Below, piece by piece: positions 36,747 through 49,864 of a DNA stretch of 64,000 nucleotides. The notes beneath the pieces were generated by a model, which was not told where the DNA came from, made no database searches, and saw only the letters and a list, made by a program, of their open reading frames with translations. Origin of the DNA: Congeria kusceri (lineage: Eukaryota > Mollusca > Bivalvia > Myida > Dreissenidae); NCBI GenBank assembly GCA_027627225.1, contig CM051029.1, positions 76,907,578 to 76,971,577 on the forward strand. The letters run 5' to 3'. Position numbers and translations under genes: made by a program. The first letter of the stretch is position 1, and each line of letters begins with the position of its first letter.

Positions 36747-38662
36747 CTAAGCATATTTATGATGCTTAAGGTGTGGAAGACTGTCATAATCAGGTTTGGG
36801 GTCACTCATGCCCTTGCCGTAGTGTAATCCTCATGCAGTTTGTATCGATAATTCCGCGTCCTGGCACGTAAAGCTCGTGCTTTGTTGGTAGCGGATGTTT
36901 GCTTTCGGTTAAGGTCGTTGCGGTCCTCATATGCTATCTGCTTAATAATCTTTGACCCCTGGGTAAGGTTAGTATTTAGTTCAGTGGTTTTTGCAATTAC
37001 AGAGTCAGCATAGCCATTGTTTAATTTGTGAACCTGCCCGTGAAATCGACCTACACAGTTGCGTGAGAAAGTCACAGTTTTAGGATTGACAGCTTGGTAC
37101 GACCTGTTTACTGCTTCACTTTTTTGGGTTGTGGTTAAAAGTTTGGTAGCGTCAAGAGCAGCTGGACCTAAAAGCATTTCAATGCATTTTTAAGGACTTG
37201 TTGGTCACTGTCAACCATTTTAACCTTGACATTGTCTGGCATGAAATTCTTAGCTTGCCTATTTGTACCAGCACAGACATAACTGTACTTTGCACAATGA
37301 GTACCGCAGTAACCACTGAAGCATAGAACAATGGTTGCGATTACATCAACCATGACCTTCTTTAGAACCTTGATGTCACCCTGGTGTTTATTGTGGGCAG
37401 CTTTAAGCTCAGCCATACACCTAGCTTCGACCGAGAGAGCGAACCGACTCCTGATATTAGACTTGGAATGACCCTTGAGCATGCCCTTTGAGAAAGGCGC
37501 TTTGTTGAGCTCGCGCTTCAGCGAGTTGCCTAGGTGCCTCAGATCCTTAAGATGACCCACATTGTGACCGTGAGAGTTACGAACACCTTGGAATGCCCTA
37601 CTGTCCCCATCACAAGTGAAATTTGCTATTTTGATGTCCTTAGAGATCTGGTCACCTGACAACCTATTCCATTTGCCTTCATCACCTATTGGTTCCCTCT
37701 CTGAAACATTTGCAGAACAATGCCCCCTATGATTGGGGCACTGAACAGGTTTACCCTTATTCCTAAGCATTGATGCAGTCCTGCATAGTTTATTTGCTAC
37801 TTGTACCCCTACAATTTGCTTGTTTCTGGTATTGTTTTCACACATAGTGCTTATGGCAATAGTTCCGGCTTGAAAGGGTGTCGCGTCAGAGTTAAAAATA
37901 GGGATCTTTTTGACCAATTTTGGCATTTTCAGCAACTAAGTTTTCTCTAATCTGGTACATGCTTCTCTCATTTAGGGATTTAAGGGCAGTATTGACCTTA
38001 TTTGCTTGTTTTTGCATAGCAAGTGGAGAGGGAGCAATGATATTGGTTGTGTTGAGAATTCTGCGGGAACCTGTGTTCCCAATAGAAGTACTTGCAACAC
38101 CTATTTGGAAGCCTACATTGATCTGAGCTGCCTTTCTGCCCCTGGTACTTGATGGAACCTCATTGTAAAGCTTATAATGCTTGCCTACATATCTGCATCT
38201 TGTACATTTTAACCTTTCCTCCCAGCCTAAGCCCCACTTTATGGAAGCACTGCCGTCAATTACCAAGTCGCCCCTACATTTATCACTTCTTAACCTATGC
38301 TTTCTATTTTCAGAGGACATCATAGACTGGAGTAGGGCGGGGACATAGACCTTGTTCGTAAGTAAGTCGGGATGGACTTTTGATGGAGCAGGAACCCGTA
38401 ACAGGTCTACATAGCGAATCTTGTTCGCTCTCGGACGCAAGGGCTTAGCTGGGGTTTGAGAGCCGTCTACATCCCGAAAAGTAAGAACCTTGTCATTGTA
38501 AGCTACCCGTGCTTCAAAGGATGACCTTTCTAACCTTACATAGGTTGTGTTGGAATTTGACCTTCTTTCATAATTATGTTTTTTCCCCTTCACCGGACTA
38601 GTCCCACCTCGTTTAAAACCAACATTGAGCAACTTTTTCTTTTGCTTGGTTATGAACCCCAT
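36747..38662 (-). pseudogene. Mutator-like transposase, copy 12 (two extra frameshifts)
   Basis: Common break at 37892. The same T6-to-T5 loss as copy 5 (near 37187-37191) truncates frame two at 255 codons. A second single-base loss near 36828 (GTGTAATCC for GTGTAATTCC) disrupts the C-terminus. I298F is also present. Confidence 0.8.
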
Positions 38663-39425
38663 TTTGACCAGATTGCCACCTTAAAAAAAGTCAAAGTACT
38701 TATTTTGTGCCCAAAATATGCAATTTTGTATTCCCTTAAACCTCTAAATGTGAGCAGGCAATGCAAATTGACCACCTGCTGCAGTTTAAAGGCACTCATG
38801 ACATTATATACTAGAATATATAATTGGTGGCCTGTAATTAAAGAGGCTGCGACAAACAAGGTGCTTTAAAGATTTTACAATTTATTGGTTTGAAACAAGC
38901 AATTACTGGAAGCTGATTGATTTCTACACTTCAAAGTATCTTTGATCTCCCATTTTGACTAATTTGTCAATTGTCTTGGATGAAATTGGAATTTTTTTTC
39001 TATTAAATTTACATTTTTGGGGTGATTTTTTTTAAAAAATACACAAAAAATACATTATCAAAATGGCTTAGAGTAAAAATATCTAACAAAGTCATTCTCT
39101 CCTCACCCCACATAAGCCCCCCATACATGTTTGTTTGGTTTGTTTGGGTATTTTGTCACAAATATTGCAAATATCAGCTTTAATTGTTAGAGGGACATTT
39201 AAGCTTCAAGACGCTTGAAATCACCGGCTTCCGACCAAAATCACCTGTGTTTGAAAATATGAAATAAAATGGCCAAATGGACAGATATACGAACCAAACT
39301 TAATATATTGGTGCAATATGCATGGGAAGATAATTATATGCAAGAAAAACTAATTTTAATGAGAATAAAAATTTCTCTTAAACTGACTTTGGGTTAAAAT
39401 AAAATATCGTCTGCAAGTGCAAAAT

Positions 39426-39967
39426 ATGGATGAGAAAGCAGATTTTTGGTCATTTCTGAGCAAAAGAGTAGAAAATAAGTGCATTAAATGCATCAATTCA
39501 GATTGTTTGATCTGGAATGGTTGTATTTCAAATAGTTCCTTACCCTATTATGGCCGAATGAGGGTTAAATTGCCTTCGGACATAAAATCAGAGACATACT
39601 TGGTTCACCGTGTAGCGTTAATGTGCTACATGAAGTCAGAATTGAACGCCAGGGACTCTGTGAGCCACTTATGCAACAATAGCTTGTGTGTTAAGCCTGA
39701 ACATTTAAACATAGAGCCCCATTCCACCAACATGGAACGGCGGACATGTTTACAGTTCGGACAGTGCAGCGGGCATGGAACTGAGCCAGCCTGCATATTT
39801 GGTAAAAACATGAATACAACAAGCTTTATCACTTCCTTTTATTCATAGAAATACACTTAAAATACATAAATGCATGTTTTTTTTCATTTTATATCTATTT
39901 CTATTGGGTATTTTTGCCTTTTTCAGGTAGAGGAACGCCTGATGCTGACGCGAGGGCCACTTGTTAG
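39426..39967 (+). CDS. His-Cys box endonuclease-like gene, copy 13
   Basis: Exons 39426-39801 and 39927-39967. Consensus protein. This is the first unit of the homogeneous right-hand block (13-16). Confidence 0.77.
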
Positions 39968-40024
39968 AGGTCTCTTATGCCAAAACAGGTAATAATAACA
40001 ATTTATTATCAGGTACACAATCAA

Positions 40025-41942
40025 CTAAGCATATTTATGATGCTTAAGGTGTGGAAGACTGTCATAATCAGGTTTGGGGTCACTCATGCCCTTGCCGTAG
40101 TGTAATTCCTCATGCAGTTTGTATCGATAATTCCGCGTCCTGGCACGTAAAGCTCGTGCTTTGTTGGTAGCGGATGTTTGCTTTCGGTTAAGGTCGTTGC
40201 GGTCCTCATATGCTATCTGCTTAATAATCTTTGACCCCTGGGTAAGGTTAGTATTTAGTTCAGTGGTTTTTGCAATTACAGAGTCAGCATAGCCATTGTT
40301 TAATTTGTGAACCTGCCCGTGAATTCGACCTACACAGTTGCGTGAGAAAGTCACAGTTTTAGGATTGACAGCTTGGTACGACCTGTTTACTGCTTCACTT
40401 TTTTGGGTTGTGGTTAAAAGTTTGGTAGCGTCAAGAGCAGCTGGACCTAAAAGCATTTCAATGCATTTTTTAAGGACTTGTTGGTCACTGTCAACCATTT
40501 TAACCTTGACATTGTCTGGCATGAAATTCTTAGCTTGCCTATTTGTACCAGCACAGACATAACTGTACTTTGCACAATGAGTACCGCAGTAACCACTGAA
40601 GCATAGAACAATGGTTGCGATTACATCAACCATGACCTTCTTTAGAACCTTGATGTCACCCTGGTGTTTATTGTGGGCAGCTTTAAGCTCAGCCATACAC
40701 CTAGCTTCGACCGAGAGAGCGAACCGACTCCTGATATTAGACTTGGAATGACCCTTGAGCATGCCCTTTGAGAAAGGCGCTTTGTTGAGCTCGCGCTTCA
40801 GCGAGTTGCCTAGGTGCCTCAGATCCTTAAGATGACCCACATTGTGACCGTGAGAGTTACGAACACCTTGGAATGCCCTACTGTCCCCATCACAAGTGAA
40901 ATTTGCTATTTTGATGTCCTTAGAGATCTGGTCACCTGACAACCTATTCCATTTGCCTTCATCACCTATTGGTTCCCTCTCTGAAACATTTGCAGAACAA
41001 TGCCCCCTATGATTGGGGCACTGAACAGGTTTACCCTTATTCCTAAGCATTGATGCAGTCCTGCATAGTTTATTTGCTACTTGTACCCCTACAATTTGCT
41101 TGTTTCTGGTATTGTTTTCACACATAGTGCTTATGGCAATAGTTCCGGCTTGAAAGGGTGTCGCGTCAGAGTTAAAAATAGGGATCTTTTTGACCAATTT
41201 TGGCATTTTCAGCAACTAAGTTTTCTCTAATCTGGTACATGCTTCTCTCATTTAGGGATTTAAGGGCAGTATTGACCTTATTTGCTTGTTTTTGCATAGC
41301 AAGTGGAGAGGGAGCAATGATATTGGTTGTGTTGAGAATTCTGCGGGAACCTGTGTTCCCAATAGAAGTACTTGCAACACCTATTTGGAAGCCTACATTG
41401 ATCTGAGCTGCCTTTCTGCCCCTGGTACTTGATGGAACCTCATTGTAAAGCTTATAATGCTTGCCTACATATCTGCATCTTGTACATTTTAACCTTTCCT
41501 CCCAGCCTAAGCCCCACTTTATGGAAGCACTGCCGTCAATTACCAAGTCGCCCCTACATTTATCACTTCTTAACCTATGCTTTCTATTTTCAGAGGACAT
41601 CATAGACTGGAGTAGGGCGGGGACATAGACCTTGTTCGTAAGTAAGTCGGGATGGACTTTTGATGGAGCAGGAACCCGTAACAGGTCTACATAGCGAATC
41701 TTGTTCGCTCTCGGACGCAAGGGCTTAGCTGGGGTTTGAGAGCCGTCTACATCCCGAAAAGTAAGAACCTTGTCATTGTAAGCTACCCGTGCTTCAAAGG
41801 ATGACCTTTCTAACCTTACATAGGTTGTGTTGGAATTTGACCTTCTTTCATAATTATGTTTTTTCCCCTTCACCGGACTAGTCCCACCTCGTTTAAAACC
41901 AACATTGAGCAACTTTTTCTTTTGCTTGGTTATGAACCCCAT
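40025..41942 (-). pseudogene. Mutator-like transposase, copy 13
   Basis: Common break at 41172. Both frames are full length. The protein sequences are the same as in copies 15 and 16. Confidence 0.72.
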
Positions 41943-42705
41943 TTTGACCAGATTGCCACCTTAAAAAAAGTCAAAGTACTTATTTTGTGCCCAAAATATG
42001 CAATTTTGTATTCCCTTAAACCTCTAAATGTGAGCAGGCAATGCAAATTGACCACCTGCTGCAGTTTAAAGGCACTCATGACATTATATACTAGAATATA
42101 TAATTGGTGGCCTGTAATTAAAGAGGCTGCGACAAACAAGGTGCTTTAAAGATTTTACAATTTATTGGTTTGAAACAAGCAATTACTGGAAGCTGATTGA
42201 TTTCTACACTTCAAAGTATCTTTGATCTCCCATTTTGACTAATTTGTCAATTGTCTTGGATGAAATTGGAATTTTTTTTCTATTAAATTTACATTTTTGG
42301 GGTGATTTTTTTTAAAAAATACACAAAAAATACATTATCAAAATGGCTTAGAGTAAAAATATCTAACAAAGTCATTCTCTCCTCACCCCACATAAGCCCC
42401 CCATACATGTTTGTTTGGTTTGTTTGGGTATTTTGTCACAAATATTGCAAATATCAGCTTTAATTGTTAGAGGGACATTTAAGCTTCAAGACGCTTGAAA
42501 TCACCGGCTTCCGACCAAAATCACCTGTGTTTGAAAATATGAAATAAAATGGCCAAATGGACAGATATACGAACCAAACTTAATATATTGGTGCAATATG
42601 CATGGGAAGATAATTATATGCAAGAAAAACTAATTTTAATGAGAATAAAAATTTCTCTTAAACTGACTTTGGGTTAAAATAAAATATCGTCTGCAAGTGC
42701 AAAAT

Positions 42706-43247
42706 ATGGATGAGAAAGCAGATTTTTGGTCATTTCTGAGCAAAAGAGTAGAAAATAAGTGCATTAAATGCATCAATTCAGATTGTTTGATCTGGAATGG
42801 TTGTATTTCAAATAGTTCCTTACCCTATTATGGCCGAATGAGGGTTAAATTGCCTTCGGACATAAAATCAGAGATATACTTGGTTCACCGTGTAGCGTTA
42901 ATGTGCTACATGAAGTCAGAATTGAACGCCAGGGACTCTGTGAGCCACTTATGCAACAATAGCTTGTGTGTTAAGCCTGAACATTTAAACATAGAGCCCC
43001 ATTCCACCAACATGGAACGGCGGACATGTTTACAGTTCGGACAGTGCAGCGGGCATGGAACTGAGCCAGCCTGCATATTTGGTAAAAACATGAATACAAC
43101 AAGCTTTATCACTTCCTTTTATTCATAGAAATACACTTAAAATACATAAATGCATGTTTTTTTTCATTTTATATCTATTTCTATTGGGTATTTTTGCCTT
43201 TTTCAGGTAGAGGAACGCCTGATGCTGACGCGAGGGCCACTTGTTAG
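42706..43247 (+). CDS. His-Cys box endonuclease-like gene, copy 14
   Basis: Exons 42706-43081 and 43207-43247. T57I is the only change noticed; copy 16 has it too, but copy 15 between them does not. Confidence 0.77.
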
Positions 43248-43304
43248 AGGTCTCTTATGCCAAAACAGGTAATAATAACAATTTATTATCAGGTACACAA
43301 TCAA

Positions 43305-45222
43305 CTAAGCATATTTATGATGCTTAAGGTGTGGAAGACTGTCATAATCAGGTTTGGGGTCACTCATGCCCTTGCCGTAGTGTAATTCCTCATGCAGTTT
43401 GTATCGATAATTCCGCGTCCTGGCACGTAAAGCTCGTGCTTTGTTGGTAGCGGATGTTTGCTTTCGGTTAAGGTCGTTGCGGTCCTCATATGCTATCTGC
43501 TTAATAATCTTTGACCCCTGGGTAAGGTTAGTATTTAGTTCAGTGGTTTTTGCAATTACAGAGTCAGCATAGCCATTGTTTAATTTGTGAACCTGCCCGT
43601 GAATTCGACCTACACAGTTGCGTGAGAAAGTCACAGTTTTAGGATTGACAGCTTGGTACGACCTGTTTACTGCTTCACTTTTTTGGGTTGTGGTTAAAAG
43701 TTTGGTAGCGTCAAGAGCAGCTGGACCTAAAAGCATTTCAATGCATTTTTTAAGGACTTGTTGGTCACTGTCAACCATTTTAACCTTGACATTGTCTGGC
43801 ATGAAATTCTTAGCTTGCCTATTTGTACCAGCACAGACATAACTGTACTTTGCACAATGAGTACCGCAGTAACCACTGAAGCATAGAACAATGGTTGCGA
43901 TTACATCAACCATGACCTTCTTTAGAACCTTGATGTCACCCTGGTGTTTATTGTGGGCAGCTTTAAGCTCAGCCATACACCTAGCTTCGAACGAGAGAGC
44001 GAACCGACTCCTGATATTAGACTTGGAATGACCCTTGAGCATGCCCTTTGAGAAAGGCGCTTTGTTGAGCTCGCGCTTCAGCGAGTTGCCTAGGTGCCTC
44101 AGATCCTTAAGATGACCCACATTGTGACCGTGAGAGTTACGAACACCTTGGAATGCCCTACTGTCCCCATCACAAGTGAAATTTGCTATTTTGATGTCCT
44201 TAGAGATCTGGTCACCTGACAACCTATTCCATTTGCCTTCATCACCTATTGGTTCCCTCTCTGAAACATTTGCAGAACAATGCCCCCTATGATTGGGGCA
44301 CTGAACAGGTTTACCCTTATTCCTAAGCATTGATGCAGTCCTGCATAGTTTATTTGCTACTTGTACCCCTACAATTTGCTTGTTTCTGGTATTGTTTTCA
44401 CACATAGTGCTTATGGCAATAGTTCCGGTTTGAAAGGGTATCGCGTCAGAGTTAAAAATAGGGATCTTTTTGACCAGTTTTGGCATTTTCAGCAACTAAG
44501 TTTTCTCTAATCTGGTACATGCTTCTCTCATTTAGGGATTTAAGGGCAGTATTGACCTTATTTGCTTGTTTTTGCATAGCAAGTGGAGAGGGAGCAATGA
44601 TATTGGTTGTGTTGAGAATTCTGCGGGAACCTGTGTTCCCAATAGAAGTACTTGCAACACCTATTTGGAAGCCTACATTGATCTGAGCTGCCTTTCTGCC
44701 CCTGGTACTTGATGGAACCTCATTGTAAAGCTTATAATGCTTGCCTACATATCTGCATCTTGTACATTTTAACCTTTCCTCCCAGCCTAAGCCCCACTTT
44801 ATGGAAGCACTGCCGTCAATTACCAAGTCGCCCCTACATTTATCACTTCTTAACCTATGCTTTCTATTTTCAGAGGACATCATAGACTGGAGTAGGGCGG
44901 GGACATAGACCTTGTTCGTAAGTAAGTCGGGATGGACTTTTGATGGAGCAGGAACCCGTAACAGGTCTACATAGCGAATCTTGTTCGCTCTCGGACGCAA
45001 GGGCTTAGCTGGGGTTTGAGAGCCGTCTACATCCCGAAAAGTAAGAACCTTGTCATTGTAAGCTACCCGTGCTTCAAAGGATGACCTTTCTAACCTTACA
45101 TAGGTTGTGTTGGAATTTGACCTTCTTTCATAATTATGTTTTTTCCCCTTCACCGGACTAGTCCCACCTCGTTTAAAACCAACATTGAGCAACTTTTTCT
45201 TTTGCTTGGTTATGAACCCCAT
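43305..45222 (-). pseudogene. Mutator-like transposase, copy 14
   Basis: Common break at 44452. T19I and A23T alter the otherwise invariant SDATPFQAG motif; V169F in frame two and I249T in frame one are also private. All frames stay open. Confidence 0.72.
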
Positions 45223-45985
45223 TTTGACCAGATTGCCACCTTAAAAAAAGTCAAAGTACTTATTTTGTGCCCAAAATATGCAATTTTGTATTCCCTTAAA
45301 CCTCTAAATGTGAGCAGGCAATGCAAATTGACCACCTGCTGCAGTTTAAAGGCACTCATGACATTATATACTAGAATATATAATTGGTGGCCTGTAATTA
45401 AAGAGGCTGCGACAAACAAGGTGCTTTAAAGATTTTACACTTTATTGGTTTGAAACAAGCAATTACTGGAAGCTGATTGATTTCTACACTTCAAAGTATC
45501 TTTGATCTCCCATTTTGACTAATTTGTCAATTGTCTTGGATGAAATTGGAATTTTTTTTCTATTAAATTTACATTTTTGGGGTGATTTTTTTTTAAAAAT
45601 ACACAAAAAATACATTATCAAAATGGCTTAGAGTAAAAATATCTAACAAAGTCATTCTCTCCTCACCCCACATAAGCCCCCCATACATGTTTGTTTGGTT
45701 TGTTTGGGTATTTTGTCACAAATATTGCAAATATCAGCTTTAATTGTTAGAGGGACATTTAAGCTTCAAGACGCTTGAAATCACCGGCTTCCGACCAAAA
45801 TCACCTGTGTTTGAAAATATGAAATAAAATGGCCAAATGGACAGATATACGAACCAAACTTAATATATTGGTGCAATATGCATGGGAAGATAATTATATG
45901 CAAGAAAAACTAATTTTAATGAGAATAAAAATTTCTCTTAAACTGACTTTGGGTTAAAATAAAATATCGTCTGCAAGTGCAAAAT

Positions 45986-46527
45986 ATGGATGAGAAAGCA
46001 GATTTTTGGTCATTTCTGAGCAAAAGAGTAGAAAATAAGTGCATTAAATGCATCAATTCAGATTGTTTGATCTGGAATGGTTGTATTTCAAATAGTTCCT
46101 TACCCTATTATGGCCGAATGAGGGTTAAATTGCCTTCGGACATAAAATCAGAGACATACTTGGTTCACCGTGTAGCGTTAATGTGCTACATGAAGTCAGA
46201 ATTGAACGCCAGGGACTCTGTGAGCCACTTATGCAACAATAGCTTGTGTGTTAAGCCTGAACATTTAAACATAGAGCCCCATTCCACCAACATGGAACGG
46301 CGGACATGTTTACAGTTCGGACAGTGCAGCGGGCATGGAACTGAGCCAGCCTGCATATTTGGTAAAAACATGAATACAACAAGCTTTATCACTTCCTTTT
46401 ATTCATAGAAATACACTTAAAATACATAAATGCATGTTTTTTTTCATTTTATATCTATTTCTATTGGGTATTTTTGCCTTTTTCAGGTAGAGGAACGCCT
46501 GATGCTGACGCGAGGGCCACTTGTTAG
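45986..46527 (+). CDS. His-Cys box endonuclease-like gene, copy 15
   Basis: Exons 45986-46361 and 46487-46527. Consensus protein. Confidence 0.77.
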
Positions 46528-46584
46528 AGGTCTCTTATGCCAAAACAGGTAATAATAACAATTTATTATCAGGTACACAATCAA

Positions 46585-48502
46585 CTAAGCATATTTATGA
46601 TGCTTAAGGTGTGGAAGACTGTCATAATCAGGTTTGGGGTCACTCATGCCCTTGCCGTAGTGTAATTCCTCATGCAGTTTGTATCGATAATTCCGCGTCC
46701 TGGCACGTAAAGCTCGTGCTTTGTTGGTAGCGGATGTTTGCTTTCGGTTAAGGTCGTTGCGGTCCTCATATGCTATCTGCTTAATAATCTTTGACCCCTG
46801 GGTAAGGTTAGTATTTAGTTCAGTGGTTTTTGCAATTACAGAGTCAGCATAGCCATTGTTTAATTTGTGAACCTGCCCGTGAATTCGACCTACACAGTTG
46901 CGTGAGAAAGTCACAGTTTTAGGATTGACAGCTTGGTACGACCTGTTTACTGCTTCACTTTTTTGGGTTGTGGTTAAAAGTTTGGTAGCGTCAAGAGCAG
47001 CTGGACCTAAAAGCATTTCAATGCATTTTTTAAGGACTTGTTGGTCACTGTCAACCATTTTAACCTTGACATTGTCTGGCATGAAATTCTTAGCTTGCCT
47101 ATTTGTACCAGCACAGACATAACTGTACTTTGCACAATGAGTACCGCAGTAACCACTGAAGCATAGAACAATGGTTGCGATTACATCAACCATGACCTTC
47201 TTTAGAACCTTGATGTCACCCTGGTGTTTATTGTGGGCAGCTTTAAGCTCAGCCATACACCTAGCTTCGACCGAGAGAGCGAACCGACTCCTGATATTAG
47301 ACTTGGAATGACCCTTGAGCATGCCCTTTGAGAAAGGCGCTTTGTTGAGCTCGCGCTTCAGCGAGTTGCCTAGGTGCCTCAGATCCTTAAGATGACCCAC
47401 ATTGTGACCGTGAGAGTTACGAACACCTTGGAATGCCCTACTGTCCCCATCACAAGTGAAATTTGCTATTTTGATGTCCTTAGAGATCTGGTCACCTGAC
47501 AACCTATTCCATTTGCCTTCATCACCTATTGGTTCCCTCTCTGAAACATTTGCAGAACAATGCCCCCTATGATTGGGGCACTGAACAGGTTTACCCTTAT
47601 TCCTAAGCATTGATGCAGTCCTGCATAGTTTATTTGCTACTTGTACCCCTACAATTTGCTTGTTTCTGGTATTGTTTTCACACATAGTGCTTATGGCAAT
47701 AGTTCCGGCTTGAAAGGGTGTCGCGTCAGAGTTAAAAATAGGGATCTTTTTGACCAATTTTGGCATTTTCAGCAACTAAGTTTTCTCTAATCTGGTACAT
47801 GCTTCTCTCATTTAGGGATTTAAGGGCAGTATTGACCTTATTTGCTTGTTTTTGCATAGCAAGTGGAGAGGGAGCAATGATATTGGTTGTGTTGAGAATT
47901 CTGCGGGAACCTGTGTTCCCAATAGAAGTACTTGCAACACCTATTTGGAAGCCTACATTGATCTGAGCTGCCTTTCTGCCCCTGGTACTTGATGGAACCT
48001 CATTGTAAAGCTTATAATGCTTGCCTACATATCTGCATCTTGTACATTTTAACCTTTCCTCCCAGCCTAAGCCCCACTTTATGGAAGCACTGCCGTCAAT
48101 TACCAAGTCGCCCCTACATTTATCACTTCTTAACCTATGCTTTCTATTTTCAGAGGACATCATAGACTGGAGTAGGGCGGGGACATAGACCTTGTTCGTA
48201 AGTAAGTCGGGATGGACTTTTGATGGAGCAGGAACCCGTAACAGGTCTACATAGCGAATCTTGTTCGCTCTCGGACGCAAGGGCTTAGCTGGGGTTTGAG
48301 AGCCGTCTACATCCCGAAAAGTAAGAACCTTGTCATTGTAAGCTACCCGTGCTTCAAAGGATGACCTTTCTAACCTTACATAGGTTGTGTTGGAATTTGA
48401 CCTTCTTTCATAATTATGTTTTTTCCCCTTCACCGGACTAGTCCCACCTCGTTTAAAACCAACATTGAGCAACTTTTTCTTTTGCTTGGTTATGAACCCC
48501 AT
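46585..48502 (-). pseudogene. Mutator-like transposase, copy 15
   Basis: Common break at 47732. Protein sequences as in copies 13 and 16. Confidence 0.72.
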
Positions 48503-49265
48503 TTTGACCAGATTGCCACCTTAAAAAAAGTCAAAGTACTTATTTTGTGCCCAAAATATGCAATTTTGTATTCCCTTAAACCTCTAAATGTGAGCAGGCA
48601 ATGCAAATTGACCACCTGCTGCAGTTTAAAGGCACTCATGACATTATATACTAGAATATATAATTGGTGGCCTGTAATTAAAGAGGCTGCGACAAACAAG
48701 GTGCTTTAAAGATTTTACACTTTATTGGTTTGAAACAAGCAATTACTGGAAGCTGATTGATTTCTACACTTCAAAGTATCTTTGATCTCCCATTTTGACT
48801 AATTTGTCAATTGTCTTGGATGAAATTGGAATTTTTTTTCTATTAAATTTACATTTTTGGGGTGATTTTTTTTTAAAAATACACAAAAAATACATTATCA
48901 AAATGGCTTAGAGTAAAAATATCTAACAAAGTCATTCTCTCCTCACCCCACATAAGCCCCCCATACATGTTTGTTTGGTTTGTTTGGGTATTTTGTCACA
49001 AATATTGCAAATATCAGCTTTAATTGTTAGAGGGACATTTAAGCTTCAAGACGCTTGAAATCACCGGCTTCCGACCAAAATCACCTGTGTTTGAAAATAT
49101 GAAATAAAATGGCCAAATGGACAGATATACGAACCAAACTTAATATATTGGTGCAATATGCATGGGAAGATAATTATATGCAAGAAAAACTAATTTTAAT
49201 GAGAATAAAAATTTCTCTTAAACTGACTTTGGGTTAAAATAAAATATCGTCTGCAAGTGCAAAAT

Positions 49266-49807
49266 ATGGATGAGAAAGCAGATTTTTGGTCATTTCTGAG
49301 CAAAATAGTAGAAAATAAGTGCATTAAATGCATCAATTCAGATTGTTTGATCTGGAATGGTTGTATTTCAAATAGTTCCTTACCCTATTATGGCCGAATG
49401 AGGGTTAAATTGCCTTCGGACATAAAATCAGAGATATTCTTGGTTCACCGTGTAGCGTTAATGTGCTACATGAAGTCAGAATTGAACGCCAGGGACTCTG
49501 TGAGCCACTTATGCAACAATAGCTTGTGTGTTAAGCCTGAACATTTAAACATAGAGCCCCATTCCACCAACATGGAACGGCGGACATGTTTACAGTTCGG
49601 ACAGTGCAGCGGGCATGGAACTGAGCCAGCCTGCATATTTGGTAAAAACATGAATACAACAAGCTTTATCACTTCCTTTTATTCATAGAAATACACTTAA
49701 AATACATAAATGCATGTTTTTTTTCATTTTATATCTATTTCTATTGGGTATTTTTGCCTTTTTCAGGTAGAGGAACGCCTGATGCTGACGCGAGGGCCAC
49801 TTGTTAG
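49266..49807 (+). CDS. His-Cys box endonuclease-like gene, copy 16
   Basis: Exons 49266-49641 and 49767-49807. Carries R14I, T57I and Y58F; none falls on a predicted zinc ligand or catalytic residue. This is the last complete copy before the array edge. Confidence 0.76.
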
Positions 49808-49864
49808 AGGTCTCTTATGCCAAAACAGGTAATAATAACAATTTATTATCAGGTACACAATCAA

